Assembly (NCBI GenBank): GCA_004431415.1 | Contig: QPMI01000569.1 | Span: forward strand, 1-64,000 | Direction: 5' to 3' | Origin: Cyanophora paradoxa | Taxonomy: Eukaryota; Glaucocystophyceae; Cyanophorales; Cyanophoraceae | DNA length: 64,000 bases | Part shown: positions 1 through 10,257 of the stretch, in pieces | How the letters are laid out: the number at the start of each line of letters is the position of its first letter | Numbering within the stretch: position 1 is the stretch's first letter | Notes under the pieces: generated by a model | The model's database searches: none | What the model saw: the letters and a program-made list of their open reading frames with translations, nothing else | Told to the model about the DNA's origin: nothing | Made by a program: the position numbers and the translations under genes

Positions 1-83
1 TACTTTTTTTTTCGCTCCGGGCCCCGGGCCTCTCCTTTCCCGCCTCGCCGGCTTCACTTCTGACCCCGGGCGCCCCGCTTCAG

Positions 84-527
84 GTGTCTTGCGGTGACCA
101 CGAGATCCCGACGGCGACGGTGACCCTGCGGACCCCCGAGGGCACCATCATCACCGAGGCCGCCACCGGCACCGGCCCCGTCGACGCCGTCTTCAAGGCT
201 CGCCCCGCACGGCCCCGCCATGCCTGCCTCGCGCGCCGCTCACGCGGGGCGGCGCAGGGCATCGGGCGGATCGTGCAGGTGCCGGGGCGCCTGATGGAGT
301 ACGCGGTGCAGTCGGTGACGGCCGGCATCGACGCGATGGGCGAGGTCACCATCCGGATGGACTACGAGGGCCGCGTCTTCTCCTCCCACTCGGCGAACAC
401 CGACATTGTCGTGGCCTCGGCCAAGGCGTACGTCAACTGCATCAACCGAGTCATCCTCTCCAAGGAGTACCGCCTGCACGCCCAGCACTCGCCCCACCCG
501 ACCCCAGCCGCCGCCGGCTCCCAGTAG
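84..527 (+). CDS. 2-isopropylmalate synthase, C-terminal regulatory domain (3' end only)
   Basis: This is the end of alpha-isopropylmalate synthase, the first committed enzyme of leucine synthesis (acetyl-CoA plus 2-oxoisovalerate). Only the C-terminal LeuA dimer/allosteric domain lies in the window. Seen in the translation: [10 protein letters not shown], then [23 protein letters not shown] and [17 protein letters not shown], which follow the order of the leucine-feedback domain of LeuA. The exon at 84 follows a 3' splice site (branch-like tctgacc at 59-65, cag at 81-83), so bases 1-83 are intron and the catalytic TIM barrel lies upstream. A 60-base in-frame GC-AG intron (198-257) fits the family alignment; read through, it would insert an Arg/Ala-rich stretch absent from the family. 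Stop is TAG at 525-527. In plants and algae the enzyme is nuclear-encoded and plastid-targeted; targeting cannot be judged here. Confidence 0.9.
   Translation: MSCGDHEIPTATVTLRTPEGTIITEAATGTGPVDAVFKARPARPRHACLARRSRGAAQGIGRIVQVPGRLMEYAVQSVTAGIDAMGEVTIRMDYEGRVFSSHSANTDIVVASAKAYVNCINRVILSKEYRLHAQHSPHPTPAAAGSQ
198..257 (+). other. 60-base GC-AG intron in the LeuA gene
   Basis: The donor reads AAG|GC and the acceptor gcgcag|GGC. A ctcac branch-like motif sits about 17 bases before the acceptor. Because 60 is a multiple of three the ORF stays open if the intron is retained, but removing it restores the family spacing between VDAVFK and GIGRIV. Confidence 0.6.
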
Positions 528-633
528 GAGGGGCCCCCCGGCCCCCGCTTTGTATCCCCTTTCTTTACGAGATATCGATAGAGTAGCAGTGCAGGACGCC
601 GCGCCGAACACCGAGGGGGCAGCGGGTGCGGGC

Positions 634-2885
634 CTAGAAGCGCAGGCCGGAGGAGGAGACGACGACCGTGACGCCGGCGTCCTCGAGCTGGCGGAGGAGC
701 CGCCCGCAGCGCTCGACGATTTCGGCGCAGTTCCAGATCCGCACGACGCGCAGCCTGCACGCGGGGCGGCTCACGATCATCGCCGCGTGAGACTCGGGGA
801 TGCTTCGAACTCGCGGGGCGCACCGGGCGGTGCGGGAGGACGCGGCGTCGAGGCAGGCCTCAATGAGGACAGGGCCCACCTGCGGGCAGTCTGCGCCCGC
901 CTCGGGCCTCAGCAGAGGCCCGCGGCCAGCGGAGCAGAGCGGAGCGGGCGCGCACAGTCGAAGGCGAGGTACTCGAGGGAGGGGCAGGAGCTGACGGCGT
1001 CGGCGGCCCCGCGGTCCGTGATCTGCACGTGCAGAGCAGCAGAGGGCGCCGTCTCTTTAGTTACCAGAGCCGAAGCGCGCGCGGGGCGCGGGCCGTGAGC
1101 GAGCGCGGCGGGCCTGGGTGCAGTGCATGACGGTGATGTGCCGCAGCCGCGGGCAGTTCCACGCGGCGCTGCGGGTGCGCGCGGGCGTCGGCCGCGGCCG
1201 TCGAGGCGGAGGCGGCGGCGCGCGAGGGGCGGGCGGGGCGGGCGGGGGAGAGGGAAGGGGACACCTGAGGAGCCAGGCATCGGTGAAGCCCTGGCAGAAG
1301 GAAACGGTCACCGTCTCCAGGTTCACCAGCTCTGCCCGGCCTCGTCAGGCCGGCCACAGAAGGCGGGGTGGGGCGGGGCGGGCAGCACCGCCGGGGAGGA
1401 GGTGCGTCCAGGAGGAGCGCACGCCGTCCACGCTGAGCTGCACCAGCTCCGTGCACCCGCGCCACACCCTGACCGCCCCCCCGCCCGCCCCTCCCCTTAG
1501 ACATCCGGCCACGCCCGCGCGAGGCCGGGCGCCGGCGCGGGGCCCGCGCGCGCGCGCGAACCGCATGAGGGCGAGACCGTCCACCGCGGTGCTGCCGGGC
1601 GCCTCGAGTCAGGGCGGGCAGAAGAACGGAGGGCGGCGGGGCGGGGCGGGGCGGGGCGGGGCGGGGCGGACCCGCCGCCGACGTCGCGGAGGGTGAGGGA
1701 CCTGAGGCGCGGGAGGAGGCCGGGGAGCGCCTCGATGGCGCGCGCCGTGACGTGGGCCAGCGAGGTCAGCGAGAGGGAGGTCAGCCCGGGGTTCGCCCCC
1801 AGCACCCGCGTCAGCGACGCGTCTGCAGACAAGAAGAAAAGGAGCGGGCGGTCAGCGAGGAGCGCGGCGGGGCCCGCGCCGGGCGCCGGGCACCGCCGAC
1901 GGAGAGGTAGGAGAGGGCGAGGGCGGAGAGGGAGCGCAGGCGCCCCGCCAGCGGCTCGAATGCGGCGTCGTCCACCTGCCAACGAGGCGCCCGCGTCGCG
2001 CCGGGGAAGGGGGGCGCGCGGAGGGGGGCCAGCTGCGCCGGGCCGCGCTCGAACCTGGGAGGAACGGTACCTGAGGGGGGCGGACGAGCGTTCGTTCAGC
2101 GCTCCCTCCGGGCGGTGGCGGCACCGGAGGCGCGCGGGGCCGGGCCGGCGGGGCCGGATCGCACCCACGGATCTCGAGCTCGGTGAGGCCCGGGGCCCAC
2201 TTGGCAATGCTCTCCAGCACCGGCGCGCCCCGTATCGTCTCGTCCGCGAGCTTGATCGTCAGCTTCTGCGGCGGCCCCCGCTCAGCTGCAGCTCGGGGCC
2301 TAGGGGCAGAAGGGGGGCGGGGCAGGGCAGGCCTCGAGGCGCGAGCAGGCGGCGAGGACGCGCTCAAAGGTGGCCTCGGAGGGTACGAGGGCGGTGAGCC
2401 TGCGGAGCTCGCGGCAGCGCGAGGCGACGACGGCGAGGAGCTCCTCCGTGAACGAGGGCGCGGCGCGGGCGCGGTGCCCGCGCGGGCTCGGCGCCTCCTC
2501 CACGAGGTAGAGCGGCAACTCGAGCGAGCGTAGGCCGTCGCCGGCCCGCGAGAGCGCCTCGCGCATGTCCACGCCGCGCGGCGCGCACGAGGGCGGGAAC
2601 GCGAGGCGGCGCAGCAGCTGCGAGAGGTTCCCCGCTACGAGCGCCTTCCACCGGCGGCAGACCCTCCCTGCGCATGCGCGACCAGATTTAGATCAGCCGC
2701 GCGCTGGCGAGCGCGATGCGGGCGATCCCGCTGTCATCCCGGGAGATACGCGCACCGAGAAGGAAGATTCCGCTGTCATCCCGGTAAGCCTGGAATACGA
2801 GGACCAGCACGTCGTCCGGCAGCGCGTCTATGTGCACGCAGGACGATGGCGGCGTGGCCGGCGAGCACGGCTGCGAGTCGGCCAT
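634..2885 (-). CDS. F-box / leucine-rich-repeat protein
   Basis: Likely substrate-recognition subunit of an SCF ubiquitin ligase. The N terminus (start ATG at 2885, MADSQPCSP) leads into an F-box, IDALPDDVLVLVFQ, completed across an 88-base intron (2668-2755) as GIFLLG then RVCRRWKALV; the phase fits exactly. After it come several leucine-rich-repeat-like units on separate exons: LTELEIRGC near 2190, LTSLSLTSLAHVTARAIEAL and LRSLTLRDV near 1700-1790, LETVTVSFCQGFTDAWLL near 1300, LRHITVMHC near 1130, SLEYLAFDCA near 960 and RVVRIWNCAEIVERCG near 740. The pattern is that of cysteine-containing AMN1/FBXL repeats. The protein ends VVVSSSGLRF. Internal exon borders between 900 and 2300 are only roughly placed. 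The 3' end converges on the LeuA gene with about 100 bases between. Confidence 0.75.
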
Positions 2886-3627
2886 CGCCGGCGCGGGCCG
2901 GCTCACGGGCCGGCTCGGGATGTCCAGATCGGTGCAGCGGTGCGCCTTGCGGAGTGGGCTGCGGGCGACCCTCGCCGGTGGCACGCGGCCCAGTCGGCGC
3001 TCGGCGGCGCCTTCGCCGGAGAGAGAGCTCGAGGGCGCCGCGCCGAAGCACGCGCCCGACGCGGGGTGGCGCTGCGCATGCGCGTGCGCTCCTTGAGGGC
3101 GGAAGTGCATCGCGCGCGCTCGAGGGGCTGCGCGCGGAGGGCGGTGAAGACGAAGGCAAGGGTGCTGAAGAGAGTGCCAAGACGCGCGCCGCTAGCGTTT
3201 GCGGGCCGGGAGCGCGTACGCGTGTCTGATCGATATCGACGGTACGTTGCCACCGTGCCACGGTGGCACGGCGAAGTGGTTCTCGCAGATCGAGTCTACC
3301 CCTTCCCCCTCGAGCTCCACCCCCGGCCCCACTGTGGGGCCCCTCGAGCGCGCTGATCAAGGTCACCGGACAGGAAGAGTGACTGATTCTCATTGGTATC
3401 TCAGAACGATATCAGTATCATAACATCTTAGGGCCTAATGTACACGCAGGATTACCTGGCTAACTAACACTGCTTGAAAAAGATAATAGCTTAACTAAAA
3501 CACTTGGGTTACTGCCGGACTCCTAGTTGAAATAAAAGTCTGATTTAGAAGTACAACGGTACACGTGCACTGAAAGTTCATTTAGCGGAAAGGGGGACAA
3601 GCAGCCGCGGAGCGGCCGTGCTTGGTC
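2886..3627. other. Intergenic region upstream of the F-box gene
   Basis: Several overlapping ORFs exist on both strands between 2886 and 3420, but none shows a recognisable domain and they shadow each other in GC-rich sequence. Bases 3420-3580 are AT-richer and hold nothing I recognise. It probably contains the F-box gene promoter and the 3' flank of the next gene. An upstream start for the F-box gene in this stretch cannot be excluded. Confidence 0.4.
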
Positions 3628-4495
3628 TCAGTCAGCGGGCTCCAGCGGGTAGGAGCGCCGCCTGGCAGCGGGGAGCGGGTTGCCGAGGAAAGGGTTGACC
3701 GGCGTCGGGGCCCGGTCCGATGGGGAGACGCGAGCGCTGGAGGGCGCCGGGCACGGCCAGACGGCGGCGCGGGGCAGGGGCGACGACCACGGGCTCTGGA
3801 ACTCGCTCTCGCCGCGCGAGAGAGAAGCTGGGCTGACGTTCCGGGCGCGAGCCGGCAGCTGGCCGGCGGCCGCCGCCGCGAGCCTCGCCCGGACACTGTC
3901 GAGCAAGTCGTCCGGTATGCAAGTTCGCCGCTTCGGCACGGGCATCGGGTATCCGTCCTCGTGCATTTGCTCGGGCTGCCGTGGGGAGCTCGCCGCCGAC
4001 GCCGCCGAGGGCGTCGCCGCGGTGGAGGCGTAGTAGCCCCAGCGGTCGGAGTCCTCGCCCTTGCGCTTGCGCGACGGCTGCACTTCGATGGCGAGCGACG
4101 CGATGTTGAGGCTGGCCTCCGACTCGGCCGGCGTCGCGGCTCCCGCCGGCGTCTCCGGAGCGGTGGCGCAGGGCTGGGAGGGCATCACGTGCGCCGCGAC
4201 CTCCGGTATCCGCCCGTGCTCCCCGGCGAGCGATTCTAATCACGGGCATTGTCAGCTCTTAGGCGGCCGTGGTGGGGCGCGGTGGCCGCCTGGGAGCCGC
4301 ACCTTCCGAGGGCGCAGGCGATGGCGCGCAGCGAGCGGGCGGAACCTCCAGCGGAGGCAGCGCGTGCTCGTTCTCCTTCTCCGGTGCGACAGGCACAGGC
4401 ACGGGGATAAGGTGCTCCACGAGCCCCCCGAGGCCTTTCGGCGTGGCTGCTTCGCTGTCGGCGGGCGTCGCCAGCGTGTACACCCGCTGCGCCAA
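3628..4495 (-). CDS. Unrecognised two-exon gene, probable nuclear protein
   Basis: Exon 1 is 4303-4495 (MAQRVYTLATPADSEAATP...), exon 2 is 3628-4235. The 67-base intron has donor GGAAG|gtgcgg, branch-like gctgac and acceptor gattag, and joins the reading frame as PSEESLAGEHGRIPEV. That agreement between splice signals and frame is the main reason to believe the gene. The predicted protein is about 266 residues, rich in Ala, Pro and Ser and mostly low-complexity. Basic clusters QPSRKRKGEDSDRWGYYAS and PVPKRRTCIPDD look like nuclear-localisation signals, and several SP/TP pairs could be phosphosites. The C terminus is RRRSYPLEPAD. I do not recognise a family. Confidence 0.6.
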
Positions 4496-4678
4496 GCGTA
4501 AACGGGCGGTTCAAGCACGGATAATAAATTGTGAGAAAGTTGCACCATGAAGAACGGCGCGGGGCCGAGACCGCGACACATTTTCAGTGCGCCACGATGG
4601 CGCGTTTGGCGAACTTCGGAAGATGAGCCAGTTTTGCGGCTGGCGGCTGCGAGCGCGCACGATGGCACAAGAGGCCCC

Positions 4679-4752
4679 GGGCCAGCTGCGAGTCGGTGCC
4701 GCGACTGGAGACCTCGGGCCAGCTGCGAGCTTGTGCCGCGACTGGAGCGAAC
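4679..4752. repeat. 37-base direct tandem duplication
   Basis: Two adjacent 37-base units, each beginning gggccagctgcgag and containing tgccgcgactggag, differ at only a few positions. No coding role is evident. Confidence 0.8.
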
Positions 4753-5688
4753 GCGACCTTCCAGCAACCTTCCGATGCGCTCCCGGCGAGCAAGAGCTTG
4801 AACGAAGGCGCCTCCTACCGCGCCGTCCGCCGGCGAACAATATTGATCGAACAAGCCTTGAAGAGGATGAGCTTCGAGGAGCTCCTTCTCCGGCTGCTGC
4901 TGCTAGCTAGAGCCTAGAGCCTAGAGCTCGCCGCGGCACGTGCGGTCGCCTGAGTTGCAGAACTAGATTTGATCTGCAGATCCGATTCGTCATTTGCGAC
5001 GGTGGGGCCGTCATACTTACCAAAGTTACCCGCACCACCGAACCGGCGGCGAATCGAAATCAATTGCAAAGACTGCGGCGAATGTCACAGTGTACATCGA
5101 AAACTTTCATATCTAGCTAGTTGCCCCGAATTCGAGCCATTAATATTTTATAATTGCTGATCTCGAATTCGAACTGCACATGCGAATCTGCGATATTCGA
5201 TCGATCGACTCTGCGAATGTACAATGTACATGTGTGTTTTTCAGAATCGTCAATCAGTCATTCGACCTTCGAAGATCGCGTAATCTTCGCAAGTTCTAAA
5301 AATGATTCGCAAGCTCTAGAAACGCTTTGTTTGTCCGTGATGTCAACCCCCCAAATCAATCGAATTTGAAGGTAGCAAAAACAGCAAAAACAAATCGACT
5401 AGTCGTCAATTCATGAAGTTGCCAACTTGCAATATTAATGAAGTTGTATGGCCGCTTCGACTCTAGCTATAGCCTTCGAGTCGACCGGTACCGTCGGACC
5501 GCGGCGTCGGTACGGGGGGCGTCGGGGGCCCGGGAGGCTGTAGCCGCTGTACCGTCCCTGTACGGCGGCGGCCCGCGGCCGGCGCCGGCGCCGCACATCA
5601 TCCGATGATAATCATGATATCGATCCGATGATAGCTTCAACGGCTTCAAGGCTTTAATTTAGGTAGGCCGCGTGCACGGTGACTCGTC

Positions 5689-5772
5689 GGTGAGCCTACC
5701 TGGTAGTAGGCTGGTACTAGTCTGGTAGGTGAGCCTACCTGGTAGGCCGTGCACGGTGAGCCTACCTGGTAG
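5689..5772. repeat. Triplicated ggtgagcctacctggtag motif
   Basis: Three exact or near-exact 18-base copies begin at 5689, 5728 and 5755, with related cgtgcacggtgag stretches between them. Each copy holds the inverted pair gcctacc and ggtag(g), so each could form a small stem. It lies just past the 3' end of the WW/IQ gene. Confidence 0.7.
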
Positions 5773-5892
5773 GCCTAGGTGAGAGTTTTGGGATGTTTCA
5801 CCGTGTTGGATGCATTAAATAAACGAGAGGGAAGGGAGGACCATCGGACGCTGCCTGGACGCAGGCTAGCGGGGAAGGGCAGGGAGGGAGCG

Positions 5893-8800
5893 TCACCAAA
5901 AGTCGCGGGTGGACCGCACGGGGCCCGCGCCGGGGGCGCCGCGCGGGCCGGCGGCGGCGGCGCGGGGCCCCGGGCGGTGCCCGTAGGGCGGGGAGGCGGC
6001 GTCGGGCTCGGAGCTGACGAGGGAGTTTTTGGAGGCGAGGGGCGCCATGCCCAGCGGGCGGGGCAAGGGCACCGCCCCCGGCGGCGCCGTCGGGTGCCGC
6101 TGCGGGAGCTGCGGCGCCAGCACGGGCGGCAGGCCCCCCAGCGAGGGCGGGTACGTGTCCGAGTCGCCCCCGTGCGAGCGGGAGGCGCGCAGGTACCCCC
6201 CGACGCCGGCGCCGTCGCCCTCGTCGGGGTACCCGTACCCGGCGTCGCGGAGGGCGGGGCCGGGGGCCGGCCGCTGGCGGCGCCGCTCGGCCTGCTTGAG
6301 CGCGTGCTCGGAGGCGGCGGCGCGCTTGGCCTTGCGGATGAAGCGCTCCCCGCCGTAGATCTGGATCAGCTCCGCCGCCTGCCCGCCCCGAAGAGTGAGC
6401 TGGGGGGGGGCAAGCGCGCGCGCGCGGGGCGGGGGGGGGCGGGCCTTGAGGATCATGCCGGGGGAGTAGCGGGGCAGGCGCCCGGCCTCCTCGGCGGCGC
6501 GCTCGCGGGCCCGGATGCGCGCCTCGAAGAAGGCGTCCACGTCCTGCGCGCGGCCGCCTCGGCGCCGCCCGAAGCGGGGCGAGGCGCGGCGCGGGCGGGG
6601 GCGGGGGGGCACCTCGACGCCGGCGGCGTCGCGCATGGCGCGGCGGATGTCGATGCGGCCCATCTGCTGCCGCGGGCTCCCCTGGGGGAGAGGCCCGCCC
6701 CGGCCCGGCCCCGCCCCCGCCCCGGCGCCGGCCCAGGCCCGGCCCCGGCCCCGGCGCCGGCGGCGACGGAGAAGGACTCCTTGACGCCCGGGATGATGGC
6801 GAGGGCGGCGGCGTCCGCCCCGGGGACGCCCCCCGTGAACGGCTCGTACGGCGTCGGCGAGAAGAGCGGCCGCGGGGGCGGCTGCGAGAGACGGGCCACC
6901 CACGAGGGCGGCGGGCCCTGCTTGTACGAGGGCGCCGGCCGGGCGGAGGGCGAGGCGGAGGAGGCGGCCGAGGCCTGCGAGGCCGCCACCGCCTGCGAGG
7001 GCCGCGGCCGCCGCCGCCGCGCCGCCGCCGCCGGCGCCGTCACGTGCACCGCCCCGCCCCCGCGGTGTCTCCCCGCCGACCTCGGGCGGCGGCGGCGGCG
7101 GCGGGTGCGGCTGCCTGTACGCCGCCAAAGACGGGGCGGCCGGCGGCGGCGGTCTCCCCTGCGGTGCCGGCGCCGCCTTTGGCTGCCTCGCGGGGGCCGG
7201 GGCCGGCAGCGGGGGGCGCGCGCCCCTGCCGGCGGCAGCGGGGCGGGGGCGGCTGCGGGGCTGCCCCAGGCGCGCTGCTGGGGCGGGCTGCCGCCGCTGA
7301 AGCCGGCGGCGTAGTCGGCGGCCTCCCAGCGGTCCGTCCCCGAGACGCGGTCCCGCAGCTCGATCCCGGGCGCCTCGTACGCGGGGAGAGCGGCCCCGCG
7401 CCCGCCCCCGCGCGCTGCGGCTGCGGCTGCGGCTGCGGCCTCCAGCCCGAGGGCCCCGCTCCGCCGCCCCCGCCCGAGGCCGGCGCCGGCACGTCGTCCG
7501 AGTACTGCTCCCGCCTCCGCTCCTCCGCCGCCTGCCGCCGGCCCGCGCGCCCCGCTGAGCCGGGGGTGCGGGAGGCGAGGGGGGCGGGGGCGGGGACCTT
7601 GCGGGCGACGCGGAGGCGGGCGGCCCTCCGCCCCGCGATGCGCCGCCGGTACACGCACTGCACCAGCGTCGCCGCCGCGTTGAGCACTGCGCCGGCCGGC
7701 GGGGGTGAGAAGAAGGCGTGGGTTGCCGGACAGACGCCCGCCGGCGGACGGCGGGGCGGAAGCGGACCGGAGGGGGGCAGGAGGAGGTGGAACTGGCGGC
7801 CCTCCTCGGAGTGGAGGCGGTAGGCGGCGAGGGCGACGAGGAGGCGCCTGCAGATGTGCTGCCGGAACGCGGCCTGGATCGCCGTCGCCGCCGCCCCCCG
7901 CCGCTGCGCCGCCGCCGCCGGCTGCACGCTCGACGAGGCGTGCCGGTTGAGCTGGAGCCGGATCGCCGCCGCGCCCTTCAGCGAGGCCGCCAGCGCCGCC
8001 CGCCGCCTCCGCGCCCGCCACGCCCGCAACGCGCACTGCCGCGCCCGCCCGCGTGGGCCGGGGCGCTGGGCGGGGCCGGGCGGGGGCGGGGCGGGGCCGC
8101 CTCGCACCTGGATCTTGAGGACGGCGAGGTCGCGCTCCCTGCGGATCTCCGCCTCGCGGGCCCGGATGCGCCCCTCCACCGACTGCTGCACCGCCGACGG
8201 CAGCGCCACCGGCGACCCGCCCAGCGGCGCCGGCGAGACCGAGGCCGGCAGGCCGGCGCGGGCGGGGCCGGGGCCGGGGGCGGGGCCGGGGCCGGGGAGA
8301 GGGCGGGGGCGATGGGGAGGGGCCGGGGCGCGGGGCGGGGAAGAGGGGCGGGGCCGGGGCCGGGGCGGGGGCGAGGAGGTCGCGGGAGCCCACCTGGAGG
8401 GAGCGCAGGATGGAGAGGGGCGAGGAGGGGTCGTCCAGCGGCCGCGGGTGCGGCGCCGCCGCCAGCGAGAACGGGTCCCGCTCCTCCGCCAGGTGCGCCC
8501 CGTACACCGGCGGCGGCGCGTAGACGGGCGGCGGGGCGTAGGGGGGCGGTGCGTAGACGGGGGCGGGGCGTAGACGGGGGCGGGGCGTAGGGGGGCGGTG
8601 CGGGGGCGGCGGGCTGGGGGGGCGTGGTGGTGGGAGGGCGGGAGGGGGACGTGGGCGGGGGCGGGGGCGGCTGGGAGGCGCCGCGGGGCGCGGGGCGGGA
8701 GAGGACGGCGGGGTGCGTGGCGCCGAGGTAGGCGGCCACGGCGGCGGCCGGCACGGGGCGGGCCGGGGCGTCGCCCGGCGGCGGGAGGAGGGGCTTGGCG

Positions 8801-10143
8801 GCGGGGGCGGAGGGGAGGGGCCCGACGGGGGCGGGCTTGGCGGGGGTCGGGGGAAGGCGGGGGCGACGCTGTTGCGGAAGACGGCGGCGAGCCCCTCGGA
8901 GACCACCAGCGTGTTGTTCGGCCCCGGGCGCGCCCCCGCCGAGGAGGACGAGGAGGAGGCCCCCGCCCCGCCCGCCCCTTGCTGCTGCTGCGCCTGCTGC
9001 GCCTGCTGGGGGGAGGAGGCGAAGCCGGAGGGGGCGGGCCGCGCGGGCCCTGCGCGGGCGGGAGCCCGTGGCTCGCCTGCAGCTCGCCCCGGAGCGCCTC
9101 GGCGCGCCGCCGCGCCGCCTCCTCCTCCGCCGCCCGCCGCCCCTCCGCCTCCCGCGTCCGCTCCATCGCCTCTTGCTGCGCCGGCGCGTCAGAGCGCGGA
9201 GGGGGAGGCGCCGCGCCGCGCCGCGGCCGGCGCACCATGTGCAGCCGCTTGCGCCACGCCTCGGCCTCGCCCCGCAGCACCTTCCGCAGCCGCCTGCACA
9301 GCAGCGACCGCACGGCGCTCTGAATCACCCGCGCCGAGTTGTTCCGGTCCTGCGCGTGCGAGCGGCGCCGTCGGCTGCGGCGCGGGCGGGGGCGGCCGGG
9401 CGGCTGCGCGGGCGGGGCGGGCGCACGCGCTCCCTGGGGGTCTCCATGACGGGCCCGTCGCCGAGGATGGCCTTGAGGAGGCGGGCCTTGCCGTAGGCGT
9501 CCTTGGCGCGGAAGAAGGCCTGCCGGTACACCTCGTCGCTCGGGTGCTCCCACGCGCTCTGGTCCGTGTACGCGTTCTGCGGCCCCGCGCGCGCCCCGCT
9601 CAGCGTCCCGCGGCGCCGGCGGCGGGCGCGGGGGCGCACGTAGAAGTAGACCGCCCCCGCCGAGTCGGTGTGCTCGGACCAGCCGGCTGCGCGGGCACGC
9701 GTCAGCCGGCCCGGGGCGCGGGGGCGCAGGGCCCGGGGCGCACGCGGCAGCGGGGCCTTCATCGCTTCGATGGCGATGTAGAAGAAGGGTCTGTCCGTCT
9801 CGGGGTTCATGCCTAGGAACTCGACGAACTCCAGGAGCTCGGGGGTGATGGCCTCGTCGGGGATGTCCCTAGGAGGCGGCGCAATCGCCGTGTTGGTGAG
9901 CCAGTCGGGAGGCAGCGCCGGCGGCGCCGTGTTTGCGCTTGGTCCCAACATAGGCGCAGGCGGCACGGGCTCCGGAGCTGCGGCGCCGCGCTGCAGCGAG
10001 GACCTAGCCCCGCCTTGTGCATGCTGGTGCCGCAGAACCGATGACGGGGTGGCGAACTGCGCTGCAACCGGTCTGGCCCCCAGAACGCCAGCCGGATCGT
10101 CCCAGGAGCTCGGCTGCGACCAGCGGACGCCCGCTGCAGCCAT
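5893..10143 (-). CDS. CEP164-like WW domain protein with IQ motifs
   Basis: Likely centriole/cilium protein. The N-terminal exon (start ATG 10143) contains LLEFVEFLGMNPETDRPFFY, then MKAPLP, then a WW domain split by an intron: GWSEHTDSAGAVYFY joined to NAYTDQSAWEHPSDEVY. The leader before the WW and the HPSDEVYR after it are the arrangement of the CEP164 N terminus, which binds tau-tubulin kinase 2 at basal bodies in animals. Downstream are at least four IQ-type helices (calmodulin binding): SARVIQSAVRSLLCRRL near 9320, LAVLKIQ joined to CALRAWRARRRR near 8100, TAIQAAFRQHICRRLL near 7870, and ATLVQCVYRRRIAGRRAARL near 7650. Between them are Pro/Ala-rich linkers and intron-like GC-rich runs, so exact exons between 6400 and 9300 are uncertain. 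It ends RSTRDFW. The WW leader is convincing; the CEP164 equivalence is inference. Confidence 0.7.
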
Positions 10144-10257
10144 CTTGGAGCCCCAGCTGAGCTAGGCTGACAGGCTACAGGCGACCCAGTTTGGTCTGTT
10201 GGGGTACAGGTGATTTGAGGAAGAAAGCGGTCGGTTACTGGCGGTGGAGCCGGCGGG
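10144..10257. promoter_or_regulatory. 114-base bidirectional promoter gap
   Basis: This gap separates the start codons of the CEP164-like gene (-) and the EGF-repeat gene (+). No TATA box is apparent. It must hold both 5' leaders and start regions if both starts are right. Confidence 0.4.

Larger units (their letters stand above)
4496..5892. other. Intergenic region with short repeats
   Basis: About 1.4 kb without a gene I can support. The left part (4540-4910) is GC-rich with short ORFs in several frames and a 37-base direct duplication. The middle (4930-5470) is AT-rich and dotted with ttcga/tcgaa motifs. The right part (5680-5780) holds three copies of a gtgagcctacctggtag motif. It separates the upstream end of the 3628-4495 gene from the 3' end of the WW/IQ gene. 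Confidence 0.5.

Noticed and set aside
7040-9553. Long overlapping ORFs on both strands (up to 837 codons) opposite the WW/IQ gene
   Set aside because: They arise from high GC, and read Arg/Pro/Ala-rich low-complexity sequence. The IQ and WW motifs occur only in the chosen frames of the minus strand.
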